Positions 30,915-31,012 of a stretch of 31,012 nt of DNA are shown in pieces. The notes under the pieces were generated by a model that made no database searches, was not told the origin of the DNA, and saw only the letters and a program-made list of their open reading frames with translations. A program made the position numbers and the translations under genes. The DNA comes from a bacterium (GTDB lineage: Bacteria > Ratteibacteria > UBA8468 > B48-G9 > JAFGKM01): the NCBI GenBank assembly GCA_035370465.1, contig DAOOVW010000018.1:1-31012 (forward strand), read 5' to 3'. How positions within the stretch are numbered: position 1 is the first letter of the stretch; every line of letters begins with the position of its first letter.

Positions 30915-31012
30915 TTAGGACTTTTTACTTGAAAAGTTTTCTATAAGTGATTTAGTATTTTCTCTTAAAATTTTCTTCTTTACTTCATCAGGTATATCAG
31001 AAAGTAAAATAG
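30915..31012 (-). CDS. C-terminal end of an unidentified gene, truncated by window edge
   Basis: On the minus strand the window ends with an open frame encoding ILLSDIPDEVKKKILRENTK, then SLIENFSSKKS and a stop at 30917-30915. The pattern IP.EV...IL..N...L is common at the C-terminus of TIM-barrel amidohydrolases, but 32 residues are too few to be sure. It is on the same strand as the phospholipase D-like gene, 38 nt upstream. Confidence 0.5.
   Translation of the reverse strand, partial: ILLSDIPDEVKKKILRENTKSLIENFSSKKS

Overview
The window is AT-rich DNA from a bacterium with two membranes, judging by an AsmA-like protein with an inner-membrane anchor, an FtsX/LolD-type ABC pair and signal peptidase I. 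The housekeeping gene set (oligopeptide ABC transporter, galactokinase, Gfo/Idh oxidoreductase, esterase-type hydrolase, iron alcohol dehydrogenase) fits an anaerobic sugar-using heterotroph. The low-GC, Lys/Ile-rich coding style resembles uncultivated lineages such as Omnitrophota-like groups, but I cannot place it from the sequence alone.

Positions 629-17658 form a self-contained CRISPR island. At its left edge is the 3' end of an oligopeptide ABC ATPase gene (2-670). At its right edge a 42-nt imperfect copy of that same 3' end (17617-17658, encoding KTLLDIEKQQFSI-stop) overlaps the stop codon of galK. This is the footprint expected of an element that inserted at the 3' end of a gene and restored it, although no integrase is visible. 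All genes in the island lie on the minus strand and read right to left: a polytopic membrane protein, a secreted vWA-like protein, a CARF protein with a degenerate PD-(D/E)XK site, an HD-less Cas10 with GGDD, Csx10, a double-RAMP Csm3-like protein, Csx19, CRISPR array 3, a TIGR03986-type RAMP, CRISPR array 2, an Alba-PIN fusion, CRISPR array 1, and a Cas6-reverse transcriptase-Csx20-like fusion. Cas10, Csx10, Csx19 and Csm3-like RAMPs identify a type III-D effector complex. There is no cas1 or cas2.

The three arrays share one 36-nt repeat and read on the minus strand, like the genes, giving an ACTGAAAC 5' handle. Each array ends on its trailer side in the same degenerate repeat and a cluster of GC-rich hairpins. 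Arrays 2 and 3 share a leader containing an 8-bp inverted repeat. Array 1 has lost its leader and instead abuts a fossil of the 3' end of the RAMP gene that lies next to array 2, so the arrays arose by segmental duplication inside the locus. The most novel parts are the Cas6-RT-Csx20 fusion (an RT without thumb and without Cas1), the Alba-PIN protein, and the membrane/vWA pair at the head of the operon.

Right of the island (17655-31012) the content looks like ordinary chromosome. galK (minus) diverges from a plus-strand run of FtsX-like permease, LolD-like ATPase, an uncharacterised GATase-like/deacetylase-like protein, a Gfo/Idh oxidoreductase and NAD synthetase. Then on the minus strand come an AsmA-like gene split by a frameshift at an A9 run, an alpha/beta hydrolase and an NAD-dependent epimerase. 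An iron alcohol dehydrogenase (plus) follows, then a minus-strand cluster of a phospholipase D-like protein, signal peptidase I and an NTF2-like membrane protein, and the tail of a further minus-strand gene at the window edge.
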